Both the position numbers and the translations under genes were made by a program. A DNA stretch of 64,000 bases from Ignavibacteriota bacterium (lineage in GTDB: Bacteria; Bacteroidota; Ignavibacteria; Ignavibacteriales; Melioribacteraceae), in the NCBI GenBank assembly GCA_016713565.1, contig JADJOX010000007.1, positions 1,292,501-1,356,500 of the forward strand. Reading direction: 5' to 3'. Shown here piece by piece: positions 15,520 to 25,086 of the stretch. Within the stretch, counting starts at the first letter, position 1; every line of letters begins with the position of its first letter. The notes below the pieces were generated by a model that saw nothing but the letters and a program-made list of their open reading frames with translations, was not told the DNA's origin and searched no databases.

Positions 15520-16617
15520 ATGAAAAATATTTTCGGCATACTTTTAGTCTTATCAACTTCAATTTGTCTTGTTGGACAAACATCCTATGATGAACCATTA
15601 AATTTAGATTCTATTGATAGCGTTACTTTAGATAAGTGGTCAGAGCCTTACCGTAATTGGGTTTATTATCCCGAGCCAATAATTCCATCAGATTTAAAGA
15701 TTCCCGGCTTTGAAGATTTTAAAAATTTTGACGTACCTTGCGTGTATCAAATTCCTGATATACCGGATAAATGGTTTATGAGTTTCATTGGATTTAATGG
15801 CAAAGGATACAATAGTTTTGTCGTTGAAAGCAGCGATCTTATAAACTGGTCAAATCCGAAACTTGCAATGGGTTTTGGTCGCAAAGGTGAGTTTGATTAC
15901 GGCGGATGTGTTATAGGAGCGTATTTGTATGATTCATATGATATTAAAGCTTCACGAATGCTGAAGAAAAAAGATGATAAATTTTGGACGCTTTACGGCA
16001 GTTATGCGGTTCAAGGACAATATGAAATCGATCCCGGTTATGAAGGAGTTGCAAAAAGTGATGATGGAATTACATGGCTTCGGGCTAAAGATAATTATAT
16101 CTTATCCGTACATGACGCTGATATTCGTGATTGGGAAAAGGGCTGCATTTATCAGCCTTGGCTTGTAGAATACAACGGACAGTTCTATAATTTTTATAAC
16201 GCGAAACGAATGCCTGAATGGATAGAGCAAATTGGAATGGCAGAATCAAATGATTTGTTAACTTGGAAAAGATATGCAAATAATCCAATTGTTCGCATTC
16301 GTAAAAATGGTTATGATGAAAAATTTTGTTCCGACGGTAAAGTATTTAAAGACGGTGATCATTGGATTATGTTTTATTTCGGCGTAGGAAAAGGCGGCGC
16401 TCATATAATGTCGGCATTTTCAAAGGATTTGAAGAATTGGACGCCGCACCCGGAACCGCTCTATAAAGCCGGAGGACATCCAAACGGACTTGATAAACAA
16501 TATGCTCATAAAATATCATTGGTTTATAATAAAGCGAATGATACTTTCTATATGTATTATTGTGCCGTTGGAAATAAAGGACGCTGTATCGGACTTTTGA
16601 CAAGTAAAAAATTGTAA
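15520..16617 (+). CDS. Secreted five-bladed glycosidase-like protein
   Basis: A signal peptide (MKNIFGILLVLSTSICLVGQ) precedes a 340-residue propeller with repeated glycosidase blade motifs: VPCVYQIPDIPDKWFMSFIGF, EGVAKSDDGITWLRA, YQPWLVEYNGQFYNFYNAKRM, IGMAESNDLLTWKRY and SDGKVFKDGDHWIMFYFGVGKGGAHIMSAFSKDLKNW. These are typical of the GH43/GH32/GH117/GH130-type fold. The exact family is unclear and catalytic acids cannot be assigned confidently. It opens the glycan-processing region and probably acts on an oligosaccharide outside the cell. Confidence 0.7.
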   Translation: MKNIFGILLVLSTSICLVGQTSYDEPLNLDSIDSVTLDKWSEPYRNWVYYPEPIIPSDLKIPGFEDFKNFDVPCVYQIPDIPDKWFMSFIGFNGKGYNSFVVESSDLINWSNPKLAMGFGRKGEFDYGGCVIGAYLYDSYDIKASRMLKKKDDKFWTLYGSYAVQGQYEIDPGYEGVAKSDDGITWLRAKDNYILSVHDADIRDWEKGCIYQPWLVEYNGQFYNFYNAKRMPEWIEQIGMAESNDLLTWKRYANNPIVRIRKNGYDEKFCSDGKVFKDGDHWIMFYFGVGKGGAHIMSAFSKDLKNWTPHPEPLYKAGGHPNGLDKQYAHKISLVYNKANDTFYMYYCAVGNKGRCIGLLTSKKL

Positions 16618-16827
16618 ACTTATCTATAGATTCAAAATAATTGATTTTAAGAATTTACCTATAGATATCGTTTATCAACATGCCATTCCAACATTTTAGA
16701 ATTCTGACGATTGCTAACCAATAGTTACATTAAATGTCTAATTCAATTTTTTATTTTATTAAAATATTAAGAACTTAATTTATTTTGCTGAAAATTGGAT
16801 TTATTGTATTATTTTAGACTAACAAAT

Positions 16828-16832
16828 AGGAG
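16828..16832 (+). promoter_or_regulatory. Shine-Dalgarno AGGAG before 16840 start
   Basis: AGGAG lies seven bases before the ATG at 16840 and fixes that codon as the start rather than an upstream in-frame ATG at 16795. Clear Shine-Dalgarno sequences are uncommon in this window. Confidence 0.7.
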
Positions 16833-16839
16833 CTTTAAG

Positions 16840-17403
16840 ATGAAAAAAATATTTTCATTTATGGTTATCATAAATATTCTTATGGTTTTTAATGGATGTG
16901 AAAAAGCAACTGATAAAAATTTATCCGGTAATTCAAATTCATCTTTTAATGAAGCTATTGAAACAGAAGCAATAATGAAAGTGATTGATGGAGAAACAAA
17001 ATGTTTTTTTAATGGAAATTACGAATGTTGGAAAAGTTATTGGAGTCATAAAAGCTATGTTGTTCAAGCGTGGAACAATGATGACGGAACTGCAGATGTT
17101 GCAACCGGTTGGGATAAAATAAACTCCAGAGGAAAGGCTTGGATTGAAAAATATTACAAAAATGGTGATAATATTATTCATCCAACCGTGAAGCGGGAAA
17201 AACCAACCATTAAGTTTTTCAGCGATTCTGCCGCCTATCTTACATGGAAGCAATATAATTCCGACGCGGAAAAAAAATATTTTAGAACAAGTTTCGAAAT
17301 TAGAATAATGGAAAAAGAATCAACCGGCTGGAAAATTGCAAATGTTTCTGCATTTTGGGATACACAGAAAAATATTCCTTTTGACAGCCTAAAAATAAAT
17401 TGA
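16840..17403 (+). CDS. SnoaL/NTF2-like lipoprotein
   Basis: The 187-residue protein has a lipoprotein signal (MKKIFSFMVIINILMVFNGCEK; lipobox FNGC). A SnoaL/NTF2-like cone domain follows, with the usual opening helix (EAIMKVIDGETKCFFNGNYECWKSYWSHKSYVVQAWNNDDGTADVATGWDKI) and closing strands (SAAYLTWKQYNS... FRTSFEIRIMEKESTGWKIANVSAFW). Such domains bind or isomerise small hydrophobic ligands or serve as association modules; there is no clear catalytic residue. An AGGAG ribosome-binding site supports this start. Confidence 0.72.
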   Translation: MKKIFSFMVIINILMVFNGCEKATDKNLSGNSNSSFNEAIETEAIMKVIDGETKCFFNGNYECWKSYWSHKSYVVQAWNNDDGTADVATGWDKINSRGKAWIEKYYKNGDNIIHPTVKREKPTIKFFSDSAAYLTWKQYNSDAEKKYFRTSFEIRIMEKESTGWKIANVSAFWDTQKNIPFDSLKIN

Positions 17404-17604
17404 TTTTTTTACTCTAAAAATTCCACAGAAAATTTGTTATTTATACTTTTGTGAAGTTTATTAAATAACTTGTTTTTCAAATACCGGTTTTAAAATACTT
17501 TTCTCCCAAAGTATTTTGGTAAACTATATTTTATTAATAATTGTATCTTACCGAATAAAATTAAATGAATATATTTTTTTGAAATAAAATTGATAGATAC
17601 TTTT

Positions 17605-18720
17605 ATGAATCATAAAATCCTTGCCTTCTTTCTTCTAACTATTTTTCTCTTTAATTGCGGCAAAGACAATTCAACAGAAAATAAATCCGATATAGACAAA
17701 GGACCGTTTTCGTTGACATTTTTTAAAGAAATATTATATTACGATGGTTATGCCGAAACTGTAAATGAACCTGTGCCGGATGGAATAATAAGAATCTCAA
17801 ATTCCAAATATGTAACAAAAATAACGGACGACCAGCTTGAAAAAATTGGGAGCAAATTATCATTAGAAATTACTGTAAAAGCCGCCTGCGATAATTACGA
17901 TAGAATTGGAAATGTATTTTTAAGTTTTATGAATAAGGGCGAATCATACACAAAGGAAAATGTTTTAAACAAAATAGAAATCGCGAGATTTATTACTCCG
18001 TTTATGGATAAAAATAAAACCCCGAACGAAGTTCCATACAGTTTTGATATTAACAATATCGCAAAAATTTTAACCGATTCGGAATTTAAAAGTAAGTATG
18101 ATTTTTGGATTGAGTTCGATATTTTCGGTGTTCCTTATGCGGCAAATACTCAAATTTCCGGATGCGCAGGAAAGAATTATACATTTTACGGTACTTTAAA
18201 ATTCATCTCAACAAAAGAAACTGAAATTGATAAAGACCAAGAGCTTATTTCCCTTGCCAGCTTTTTAGATTTTAATAATTATTCTCAAACCGACGTTGTT
18301 GGAAAAACAGTAAAATCATTTAGTTTTAACCTAACATCAAAATTAAATGATGCGAAATTATACGTAATAACCTCAAATCACGGAGCAAACTCTGGCGGTG
18401 AAGAATATAATAGACGAAATCATTATATATATTTTGACGGGAACCTGGTAAAAGTTTATATTCCCGGCGGCAAATCATGCGAGCCTTTTAGAAAATACAA
18501 CACACAATCAAACGGTATTTATAGTTTGCAACCGAGAACCGATGCCGAATGGTCATCTTGGAGCAATTGGTGTCCGGGCGATATAATTCCGATTAGAGTA
18601 TTTGAGCTTGGAAATTTAGATGCCGGAAATCATACATTTAGAATTGAAGTTCCCGAAGCAAAATTCGTAAATAAAGAAGGAAACATTCCTCTTTCCGTTT
18701 ATATTCAAGGCGATAAATGA
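17605..18720 (+). CDS. PNGase F-like N-glycosidase lipoprotein
   Basis: This 371-residue protein has a lipoprotein signal (KILAFFLLTIFLFNCGKD, lipobox LFNC). Its C-terminal half resembles peptide-N4-(N-acetyl-beta-glucosaminyl)asparagine amidase F: ITSNHGANSGGEEYNRRNHYIYF, KVYIPGGKSCEPFRKYNTQSNGIY and WSSWSNWCPGDIIPIRVFEL, including the Asp/Glu-rich active-site region and the conserved cysteines. PNGase F removes intact N-glycans from glycoproteins. The N-terminal domain (to about residue 210) is also PNGase F-like in layout. The longer TTG start at 17590 is rejected. The stop codon overlaps the start of the sialidase gene by ATGA, so the two are translationally coupled. Confidence 0.88.
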   Translation: MNHKILAFFLLTIFLFNCGKDNSTENKSDIDKGPFSLTFFKEILYYDGYAETVNEPVPDGIIRISNSKYVTKITDDQLEKIGSKLSLEITVKAACDNYDRIGNVFLSFMNKGESYTKENVLNKIEIARFITPFMDKNKTPNEVPYSFDINNIAKILTDSEFKSKYDFWIEFDIFGVPYAANTQISGCAGKNYTFYGTLKFISTKETEIDKDQELISLASFLDFNNYSQTDVVGKTVKSFSFNLTSKLNDAKLYVITSNHGANSGGEEYNRRNHYIYFDGNLVKVYIPGGKSCEPFRKYNTQSNGIYSLQPRTDAEWSSWSNWCPGDIIPIRVFELGNLDAGNHTFRIEVPEAKFVNKEGNIPLSVYIQGDK

Positions 18721-19796
18721 AATTAAATTTTTATTTATTGATCATTTTGTTGGTCATTATAAAAATTCAAATATTTTCACAATCTCATGAAAACAATTCG
18801 AATAAATTTATTTCATTGTTCAGCAGTGAAGATAGTTCTCAAATATCATGCTATAGAATTCCCGCAATAATTACGGCTCAAAATGGTGATTTAATTGCCG
18901 CAATAGATGAAAGAGTTGAATCATGCAAAGATTTGAATTCAAATAAAGATATAAATATAGTAATCAGGAAAAGTTTTGATAATGGTAATACATGGACACA
19001 AATTGAAAGAATTGTTGATTATCCCTTCGGTCAATCAGCATCGGATCCTTCTTTTATTTTGGATAAAATTACCGGCGAAATATTTTTGTTTTTCAATTAT
19101 ATGGATTTGGAAAATGAAAATGGAATTTATTATCATAAATTTGTTTCAAGCAATGATAACGGAAGCAGTTGGAGTTTACCTAAAGATATTTCATCGTTTA
19201 TTATTAAAAAGGAAAACAGAAAAGATTTCCAATTCATTACTTCTGGAAACGGCATTCAAACATCTTCCGGTCAACTTCTTCATACTTTGGTCAATTTAAA
19301 TAAAGGACTTTTTATTTTCGGAAGCAATGATCATGGAAAAACTTGGTTTATTATTGATACGCCTTTAAATCCCGCAGATGAATCAAAAATAATTGAATTG
19401 AATGACGGAAGCTGGATGGTAAACAGCAGAGTAAATAATTTTGGAAAAAGATTCATTCATATTTCAAAAGATGAAGGAAAAACTTGGCAAAGCTATGCTG
19501 ATTCAAATTTGATTGACCCCGGCTGCAATGCAAGTTTAATTTCCGCGAAATATAACGGAATAGATATTTTGTTATTCTCAAACGTAAAATCGAAAGATAG
19601 TAGAAAGAATATGTCGATTTCCGTCAGCTACGATAATGGAAAAACTTGGAGTTTGGTAAAAACAATTTACGCCGGAAGCGCCGCTTATTCATCAATGACG
19701 GTCTTAAAGAATGGCGACATTGGATTGTTTTTTGAAAAAGATGATTACACTAATAATGTGTTTGTAAAATTTCCGATAAATTTCTTCAATAAATAA
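18717..19796 (+). CDS. Exo-alpha-sialidase (BNR repeat, GH33-like)
   Basis: A signal peptide (YLLIILLVIIKIQIFSQS) leads into a six-bladed sialidase propeller. The RIP motif CYRIPAIITAQNGDLIAAIDER supplies the first catalytic-pocket arginine. At least five Asp-boxes are visible: SFDNGNTWTQ, SNDNGSSWSL, SNDHGKTWFI, SKDEGKTWQS and SYDNGKTWSL. The length (359 residues) matches bacterial exo-sialidases that remove terminal sialic acid. It directly follows the PNGase F-like gene with a four-base overlap; together they could release and desialylate N-glycans at the cell surface. Confidence 0.9.
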   Translation: MKLNFYLLIILLVIIKIQIFSQSHENNSNKFISLFSSEDSSQISCYRIPAIITAQNGDLIAAIDERVESCKDLNSNKDINIVIRKSFDNGNTWTQIERIVDYPFGQSASDPSFILDKITGEIFLFFNYMDLENENGIYYHKFVSSNDNGSSWSLPKDISSFIIKKENRKDFQFITSGNGIQTSSGQLLHTLVNLNKGLFIFGSNDHGKTWFIIDTPLNPADESKIIELNDGSWMVNSRVNNFGKRFIHISKDEGKTWQSYADSNLIDPGCNASLISAKYNGIDILLFSNVKSKDSRKNMSISVSYDNGKTWSLVKTIYAGSAAYSSMTVLKNGDIGLFFEKDDYTNNVFVKFPINFFNK

Positions 19797-19865
19797 GTTC
19801 AATTTTGCTTAATTTCATTGCCGCAATCTGTAATTAATAATCAATATATAATTTAAATTGTGATA

Positions 19866-20816
19866 ATGAAAAAACTTATTTCAATCTTAGCAATTGCATA
19901 TTTGCTTTACGGATGTTCCTCTACAAATTCACAAGTTTACATGTTTTCGTTTTTTCAAAACAACGGCGAAGACGGCTTGCACTTGGCATACAGTAAAGAT
20001 GGCTTTAATTGGTCGGCGTTAAATAATAACAATTCGTTTCTTAAACCAACTGCGGGAAAAGATAAACTTATGCGCGATCCGTGTATTATTTTGGGTAGCG
20101 ATAATAAATTTCATATGGTTTGGACTGTAAGCTGGAATGAACAAGGAATAGGATATGCGAATTCAACCGATCTAAATAATTGGTCGGAACAAAAATATAT
20201 TCCGGTTATGGAACACATTCCCAACGCAAGAAATTGTTGGGCTCCGGAATTATTTTACGATGAAATTAAAGATCAGTATATGATATATTGGTCGACAACT
20301 ATTCCCGGAAAATTTCCCGAAACAGATTCAACCGGCGATACAGGCTATAATCATCGATTATATTTTACAACAACAAAAGATTTTATAAGCTTCAGCGAAA
20401 CTAAATTATTATTTGATCCCGGATTCAACGTAATTGACGCTACAATTCAAAAGGTTGACGATAATTATTTAATGTTCTTTAAGAACGAAACAAAATATCC
20501 AATAGCGGAAAAAAACATTGGTATTGCTCAAAGCAAAAATCTTTATGGAAATTATAAAATAACTGCCCTTCCGATAACGGATAAATGGGTTGAAGGTCCT
20601 ACGGTAATTAAAAATGAAAGCGGCTGGATTTGTTATTTTGATGAATACACTAGAAAAAAAATGGGAGCTGTTTTTTCAAATGATCTTCAAACATGGCAGA
20701 ACATTTCAAACAAAGTTAATTTTCCTATTGGTACTAGTCATGGTTCTGTTTTTATAGTTAAACAGGAACTTTTTGATAATTTATTAAAACAAGATAAAAC
20801 GCATTATGAAAATTAG
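19866..20816 (+). CDS. GH43-family glycosidase lipoprotein
   Basis: The 316-residue protein starts at the ATG at 19866 (the GTG at 19860 is rejected) and has a lipoprotein signal (LISILAIAYLLYGCSS). The five-bladed GH43 fold shows the three acidic motifs in order: LMRDPCIILG (general base Asp), NVIDATIQK (pKa-modulating Asp) and VEGPTVI (general acid Glu), with WAPELFYDE between the first two. This fits arabinofuranosidase/xylosidase-type members, although substrate is not predictable. It overlaps the following deacetylase gene by 11 bases. Confidence 0.82.
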   Translation: MKKLISILAIAYLLYGCSSTNSQVYMFSFFQNNGEDGLHLAYSKDGFNWSALNNNNSFLKPTAGKDKLMRDPCIILGSDNKFHMVWTVSWNEQGIGYANSTDLNNWSEQKYIPVMEHIPNARNCWAPELFYDEIKDQYMIYWSTTIPGKFPETDSTGDTGYNHRLYFTTTKDFISFSETKLLFDPGFNVIDATIQKVDDNYLMFFKNETKYPIAEKNIGIAQSKNLYGNYKITALPITDKWVEGPTVIKNESGWICYFDEYTRKKMGAVFSNDLQTWQNISNKVNFPIGTSHGSVFIVKQELFDNLLKQDKTHYEN

Positions 20817-21735
20817 ATTTGCGGCGGTATTACTTTTTAATTTTACAATTCTATTTGCACAAACAAAGAATATTTGTTTTACAATTGATGATTTGCCCGT
20901 AGTTTCTTATGGAATGAATGATACAACGTTTCAGAGAAATTTGATGAATGGAATTATTCAATCATTTAAAAAACATAATATTCCGGCAATTGGTTTCGTT
21001 AATGAATTTAAACTTTATAAAGATGAGAAAATTAATTCATTCCAAGTTTCGCTGTTAAAAAATTGGGTCGCTAATGATTTGGAATTGGGCAATCATACTT
21101 TTTCTCACCCTGATTATAACAAAACAAATTTCAATAATTTCACCGAGGATCTATTAAAAGGCGAGATCATAACAAAAGAAATCCTTTTAGAAAATAACAA
21201 ATCGATAAAGTATTTCCGTCATCCTTATCTTCACTTGGGCAATACAAAAGCAAAATATGATTCGCTTAATAATTTTTTAAAATCGAAAAATTACGTTACC
21301 GCTCCGGTTACAATTGACAATGAAGATTATTTATTTGCACTTGCTTACAAAAGAGCGTTGTCAAATAATGATACCGCGCTATCAAAAAACATTGGCAAAG
21401 ATTATATAAATTATATGGAAGAAAAACTTCATTATTTTGAAGGTCAATCACAAAAATTATTTGGTAAAAATATTAATCATATTTTATTAATGCACGCTAG
21501 CTGGCTTAATTCAAATTTTATCGATTCACTCGCAATAATGTTTAAAAGAAATGGTTATAATTTTATCAGCCTTGAAGAAACATTAAAAGATGTCTTATAT
21601 AAAACTGAAATTACAAAATTCGGAAATTGGGGAATTTCCTGGTTGGATATTTGGGCTTTATCACAAGATAAAAAAAGCGACTTTTTTAAGGATGATCCGC
21701 AAACACCTTTATACATTAAGAAAATGACGGAATAA
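20806..21735 (+). CDS. Polysaccharide deacetylase (NodB-like)
   Basis: A signal peptide (MKIRFAAVLLFNFTILFAQT) is followed by a NodB-homology domain: ICFTIDDLPV (catalytic Asp pair), ELGNHTFSHPDY (metal-binding His pair) and KYFRHPYLHLGN (third motif with Arg/His). The late segment HILLMHASWLNSNFIDSLAIMFKRNGYNFISLEE carries the His of motif 5. These enzymes remove N- or O-acetyl groups from glycans such as chitin oligomers, peptidoglycan or xylan. It overlaps the upstream GH43 gene and probably shares its transcript. Confidence 0.88.
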   Translation: MKIRFAAVLLFNFTILFAQTKNICFTIDDLPVVSYGMNDTTFQRNLMNGIIQSFKKHNIPAIGFVNEFKLYKDEKINSFQVSLLKNWVANDLELGNHTFSHPDYNKTNFNNFTEDLLKGEIITKEILLENNKSIKYFRHPYLHLGNTKAKYDSLNNFLKSKNYVTAPVTIDNEDYLFALAYKRALSNNDTALSKNIGKDYINYMEEKLHYFEGQSQKLFGKNINHILLMHASWLNSNFIDSLAIMFKRNGYNFISLEETLKDVLYKTEITKFGNWGISWLDIWALSQDKKSDFFKDDPQTPLYIKKMTE

Positions 21736-21750
21736 TTTTTTTTCAATAAA

Positions 21751-22221
21751 ATGAGAAATAAAATGAAAACGCTTATATATATTTTTTTTTCAATGATTGT
21801 TATTAGTTGTTCATGTTATGATCAAAACAGTACAGAAAACTTGAATAAACAATTTGATGAAGGAGATAATAATATAACAGAAAAATATTGGAAACTTATT
21901 GAACTCACCGGTCAACAAATCAAGTTTGATGAAAATCAAAAGAAAGAAATTCATATTATATTGAAGAATGAAGATAATCATTTCATCGGAAACGGCGGAT
22001 GTAATAATATCTCCGGCAAATACGAAATGATTGAAGGAAATAGAATTAAATTCAGCAAAGTCATATCTACAAAAATGTATTGTAATAATTTAGAAACTGA
22101 AGATCGATTCCTTGGCGTACTCGATAAAGTTGATAACTACACAATTCAAAATGATACTCTTTCGCTAAATAAATCAAAAATGGCAACATTGGCAAAGTTT
22201 ATAGCTGTTTATTTGAAATAA
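21751..22221 (+). CDS. META-domain lipoprotein (HslJ-like)
   Basis: The 156-residue protein has a lipoprotein signal (MKTLIYIFFSMIVISCSC from the second ATG at 21763, lipobox VISC) and a META domain: EKYWKLIELTGQQIKFDENQKKEIHIILKNEDNHFIGNGGCNNISGKYEM, in which GNGGCNNISGKY is the family signature. META/HslJ proteins are small envelope proteins with roles in heat or drug tolerance in some bacteria. The ATG at 21751 gives four more residues and cannot be excluded. It sits between the deacetylase and GH32 genes. Confidence 0.82.
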   Translation: MRNKMKTLIYIFFSMIVISCSCYDQNSTENLNKQFDEGDNNITEKYWKLIELTGQQIKFDENQKKEIHIILKNEDNHFIGNGGCNNISGKYEMIEGNRIKFSKVISTKMYCNNLETEDRFLGVLDKVDNYTIQNDTLSLNKSKMATLAKFIAVYLK

Positions 22222-22246
22222 TACAGATTAAATTTTTTGAGCGTAT

Positions 22247-23734
22247 ATGAAAACATCACTATTAGTAATTTTGTTTTTTTATATAATAACTTGTTTTGCC
22301 CAAACCGATAATTCCTCAAATTATTATTCTGAAAAATATCGGCTGCAATTTCATTTCACTCCCAAATCGAAATGGATGAATGATCCAAACGGGTTAGTTT
22401 ATTTTAATGGAAAATATCATCTTTTTTATCAGTATTATCCTTATGATATTGTTTGGGGACCAATGCATTGGGGACACGCTGAAAGTGCGGACTTACTTCA
22501 CTGGCAGCATTTGCCGATCGCGCTTTACCCCGATAGCTTGGGAAATATTTTTTCCGGAAGCGCAGTTATTGATAAAAACAATACAGCCGGTTTTGGCAAA
22601 AACGCGATGATCGCCATTTTTACTTACCACAACGATTCTATTTGGGCAAGAGGTTTTAAGAATACGGAAAGTCAAGGAATTGCTTACAGCTTGGACGAAG
22701 GAATTACTTGGAAAAAATATTCGGGAAATCCGGTTTTAAATAATTCCGGCGAACAAGATTTTCGAGATCCAAAAGTATTTTGGAATGATGAAATAAATTT
22801 ATGGAATATGGTTTTAGCTGTTGGCGATAGAATTAAAATTTTCACATCACAGAATTTAAAAAACTGGAAATTTGAGAGTGACTTTAAACCGGTAAATGAT
22901 ACGGCGAATTTGGGAGTTTGGGAATGTCCCGATCTTTTCAAAATGAAATTAGGCGAAGAAGAAAAATGGATTATAATAGTAAACCATGGCGGCGGCGCGC
23001 CAAACGGAGGTTCCGGTACAAGATATTTTGTTGGAAATTTTGACGGGAAAGTTTTTAAGAATATTCAAGAATCAATATGGCTTGATTACGGAACTGATTT
23101 TTATGCCGGAGTGACTTTTTCAAACATTCCCAATAATAAAAATGTCTTGATCGCGTGGATGAGCAATTGGCAATATGCAACTAAAACTCCAACAGAAGTT
23201 TGGAGAAGCGCAATGACGCTTCCGCGTGAATTAACTCTGCTTAAAACGAATGGTCATTATGTAATTGCTCAAAAAATTGTGAATCAATTTTCATCCTTAG
23301 AAGAAAATATTTCTGCATTTGAAAATTGCGGGCTTCCGTTTCATCAAGAAGATTTTGATCTTTCTCAAACTGAAATTTCGTTTCTAAATAACGCTGAAAA
23401 TTTAGAAATTAGAATTTCAAATAAAATAGGCGAACAAATTAAAATTGAATTGAATGATAATATTTTAACTGTCGATAGAAGTAAATCGGGTAAAATTGAT
23501 TTTAATGAAAACTTTGCCAATAAAGTTCAAACAATGCCATTAAGCGAACAAATAACTTCCTTCCAGTTAATTCTGGATAAAAGCTCAATTGAAATTTTAT
23601 TGAATAACGGAAAGTACTCAATGACAAATTTATTCTTTCCTAATGAAAATTTTTCAATTATTGATATAAACAGTAAAGGTTCAAATAAAATCAGCGAATT
23701 AAAGTTCAATAAAATAAATAGAGTTTGGAATTAA
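22247..23734 (+). CDS. GH32 fructan/sucrose hydrolase
   Basis: A signal peptide (MKTSLLVILFFYIITCFAQ) and a full GH32 catalytic domain are seen: KWMNDPNGLVYFNGKYHLFYQY (nucleophile Asp in WMNDPNG), FRDPKVFW (transition-state-stabilising Asp) and VWECPDLF (acid/base Glu in ECPD). A C-terminal beta-sandwich follows (about residues 370-495). These enzymes cleave terminal beta-linked fructose from levan, inulin or sucrose. It is the first gene of a GH32-sugar porter-fructokinase set; the sugar porter begins 17 bases after this stop. Confidence 0.94.
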   Translation: MKTSLLVILFFYIITCFAQTDNSSNYYSEKYRLQFHFTPKSKWMNDPNGLVYFNGKYHLFYQYYPYDIVWGPMHWGHAESADLLHWQHLPIALYPDSLGNIFSGSAVIDKNNTAGFGKNAMIAIFTYHNDSIWARGFKNTESQGIAYSLDEGITWKKYSGNPVLNNSGEQDFRDPKVFWNDEINLWNMVLAVGDRIKIFTSQNLKNWKFESDFKPVNDTANLGVWECPDLFKMKLGEEEKWIIIVNHGGGAPNGGSGTRYFVGNFDGKVFKNIQESIWLDYGTDFYAGVTFSNIPNNKNVLIAWMSNWQYATKTPTEVWRSAMTLPRELTLLKTNGHYVIAQKIVNQFSSLEENISAFENCGLPFHQEDFDLSQTEISFLNNAENLEIRISNKIGEQIKIELNDNILTVDRSKSGKIDFNENFANKVQTMPLSEQITSFQLILDKSSIEILLNNGKYSMTNLFFPNENFSIIDINSKGSNKISELKFNKINRVWN

Positions 23735-23751
23735 CATCCGGAATTAAAATT

Positions 23752-25074
23752 ATGAAAAACAGTAAAATTTTCTTTACATCTATTGTTGTTGCTTTGGGCG
23801 GATTTTTATTTGGATTTGATACAGTTGTAATTTCCGGTGCAGATAAGCAATTGCAGGAATTTTGGCATAGTTCAGATTTATTTCACGGGCTCGTAGTAAT
23901 GTCAACAGCACTTTGGGGAACTGTATTGGGCGCATTTACGGGTTCAATACCAACAAACAAATTAGGAAGAAAGAAAACATTAATATTTATTGGAGTTTTG
24001 TTTTTTGTTTCGGCTATTGGTTCTGCGTTGGTATCAGATCCGTTTAGTTTTGCGTTTTTCAGATTTATTGGTGGAATCGGAATCGGTATTTCAACAATAG
24101 TTTCACCTTCTTACATAGCTGAAATTTCTCCGGCAAATAAGCGCGGAAGCCTTGTCGCATTATATCAATTTAATATTGTTTTCGGAATCTTAATGGCTTT
24201 TGTATCCAATTATTTTTTGAAAGATATCGGTGAAAATGCTTGGCGGTGGATGATGGGAATGGAAGCGGTTCCGGCTTTCATTTATACGCTGTTGGTAATG
24301 GGTGTTCCTGAAAGTCCAAGATGGCTCTTGGAATATAAAAACGACAAAATTAAAGCTGTGCATGTTTTAAAAGAAATGGATCCTAATGCAAATTTTGAAG
24401 AGGAAATTTTGGCAATAGAAAGAGAAAAAGGTGAAGAAGCAACAAACGAAAATATTTTTATGAAAAAATACAGAATCCCGTTATTGCTCGCTTTCTTTAT
24501 TGCTTTCTTTAATCAAACTTCCGGAATTAATGCTTTCCTTTATTACGCGCCAAGAATTTTTGAATTAGCGGGATTGGAAAAATCCGCGTCGTTTCTCAGC
24601 AGTATCGGAATTGGTGCCGTCAATTTAATTTTTACTTTAGTTGGAATTACTATGATCGATAAATTCGGCAGAAGAACATTAATGTACATTTGTTCATTTG
24701 GTTATATAGTTTCGTTAAGTTTAGTCGCTTTTGCTTTCATGTTAAAATGGCAGGGAATTTTAGTTCCAATTTTCTTTTTTCTATTTATTGCCGCTCACGC
24801 TGTTGGTCAAGGCGCTGTAATTTGGGTTTTTATTTCTGAAATTTTTCCAAATAAGTTAAGAGCCTCTGGACAAGCATTCGGTTCTTCCGTTCATTGGATT
24901 TTAGCTGCTTTAATCCCGTCATTAATTCCGTTTTTGTTCAATGCAATTGGACCAGCAACGGTATTTATGTTTTTCACTCTAATGATGATAGGTCAGCTTT
25001 TATGGGTAAGATTTAAAATGCCCGAAACAAAGGGGCAAACTTTGGAAGACTTGGCGGCAAAGCTTGCAAAATAA
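23752..25074 (+). CDS. Sugar porter (MFS, SP family)
   Basis: The 440-residue protein has 12 predicted membrane helices and the SP-family signatures: GFLFGFDTVVISG, NKLGRKKTLIF (motif A), ESPRWLLE, NQTSGINAFLYYAPRIFE, IDKFGRRTLMY and the terminal PETKGQTLEDLA. These proteins bring hexoses across the inner membrane with protons. The ATG at 23752 is preferred over a TTG at 23725, which would overlap the GH32 gene. It lies between GH32 and a PfkB sugar kinase, so its substrate is probably fructose or a fructose-containing sugar; that is inference. Confidence 0.93.
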   Translation: MKNSKIFFTSIVVALGGFLFGFDTVVISGADKQLQEFWHSSDLFHGLVVMSTALWGTVLGAFTGSIPTNKLGRKKTLIFIGVLFFVSAIGSALVSDPFSFAFFRFIGGIGIGISTIVSPSYIAEISPANKRGSLVALYQFNIVFGILMAFVSNYFLKDIGENAWRWMMGMEAVPAFIYTLLVMGVPESPRWLLEYKNDKIKAVHVLKEMDPNANFEEEILAIEREKGEEATNENIFMKKYRIPLLLAFFIAFFNQTSGINAFLYYAPRIFELAGLEKSASFLSSIGIGAVNLIFTLVGITMIDKFGRRTLMYICSFGYIVSLSLVAFAFMLKWQGILVPIFFFLFIAAHAVGQGAVIWVFISEIFPNKLRASGQAFGSSVHWILAALIPSLIPFLFNAIGPATVFMFFTLMMIGQLLWVRFKMPETKGQTLEDLAAKLAK

Positions 25075-25086
25075 AATCGATTGAAT

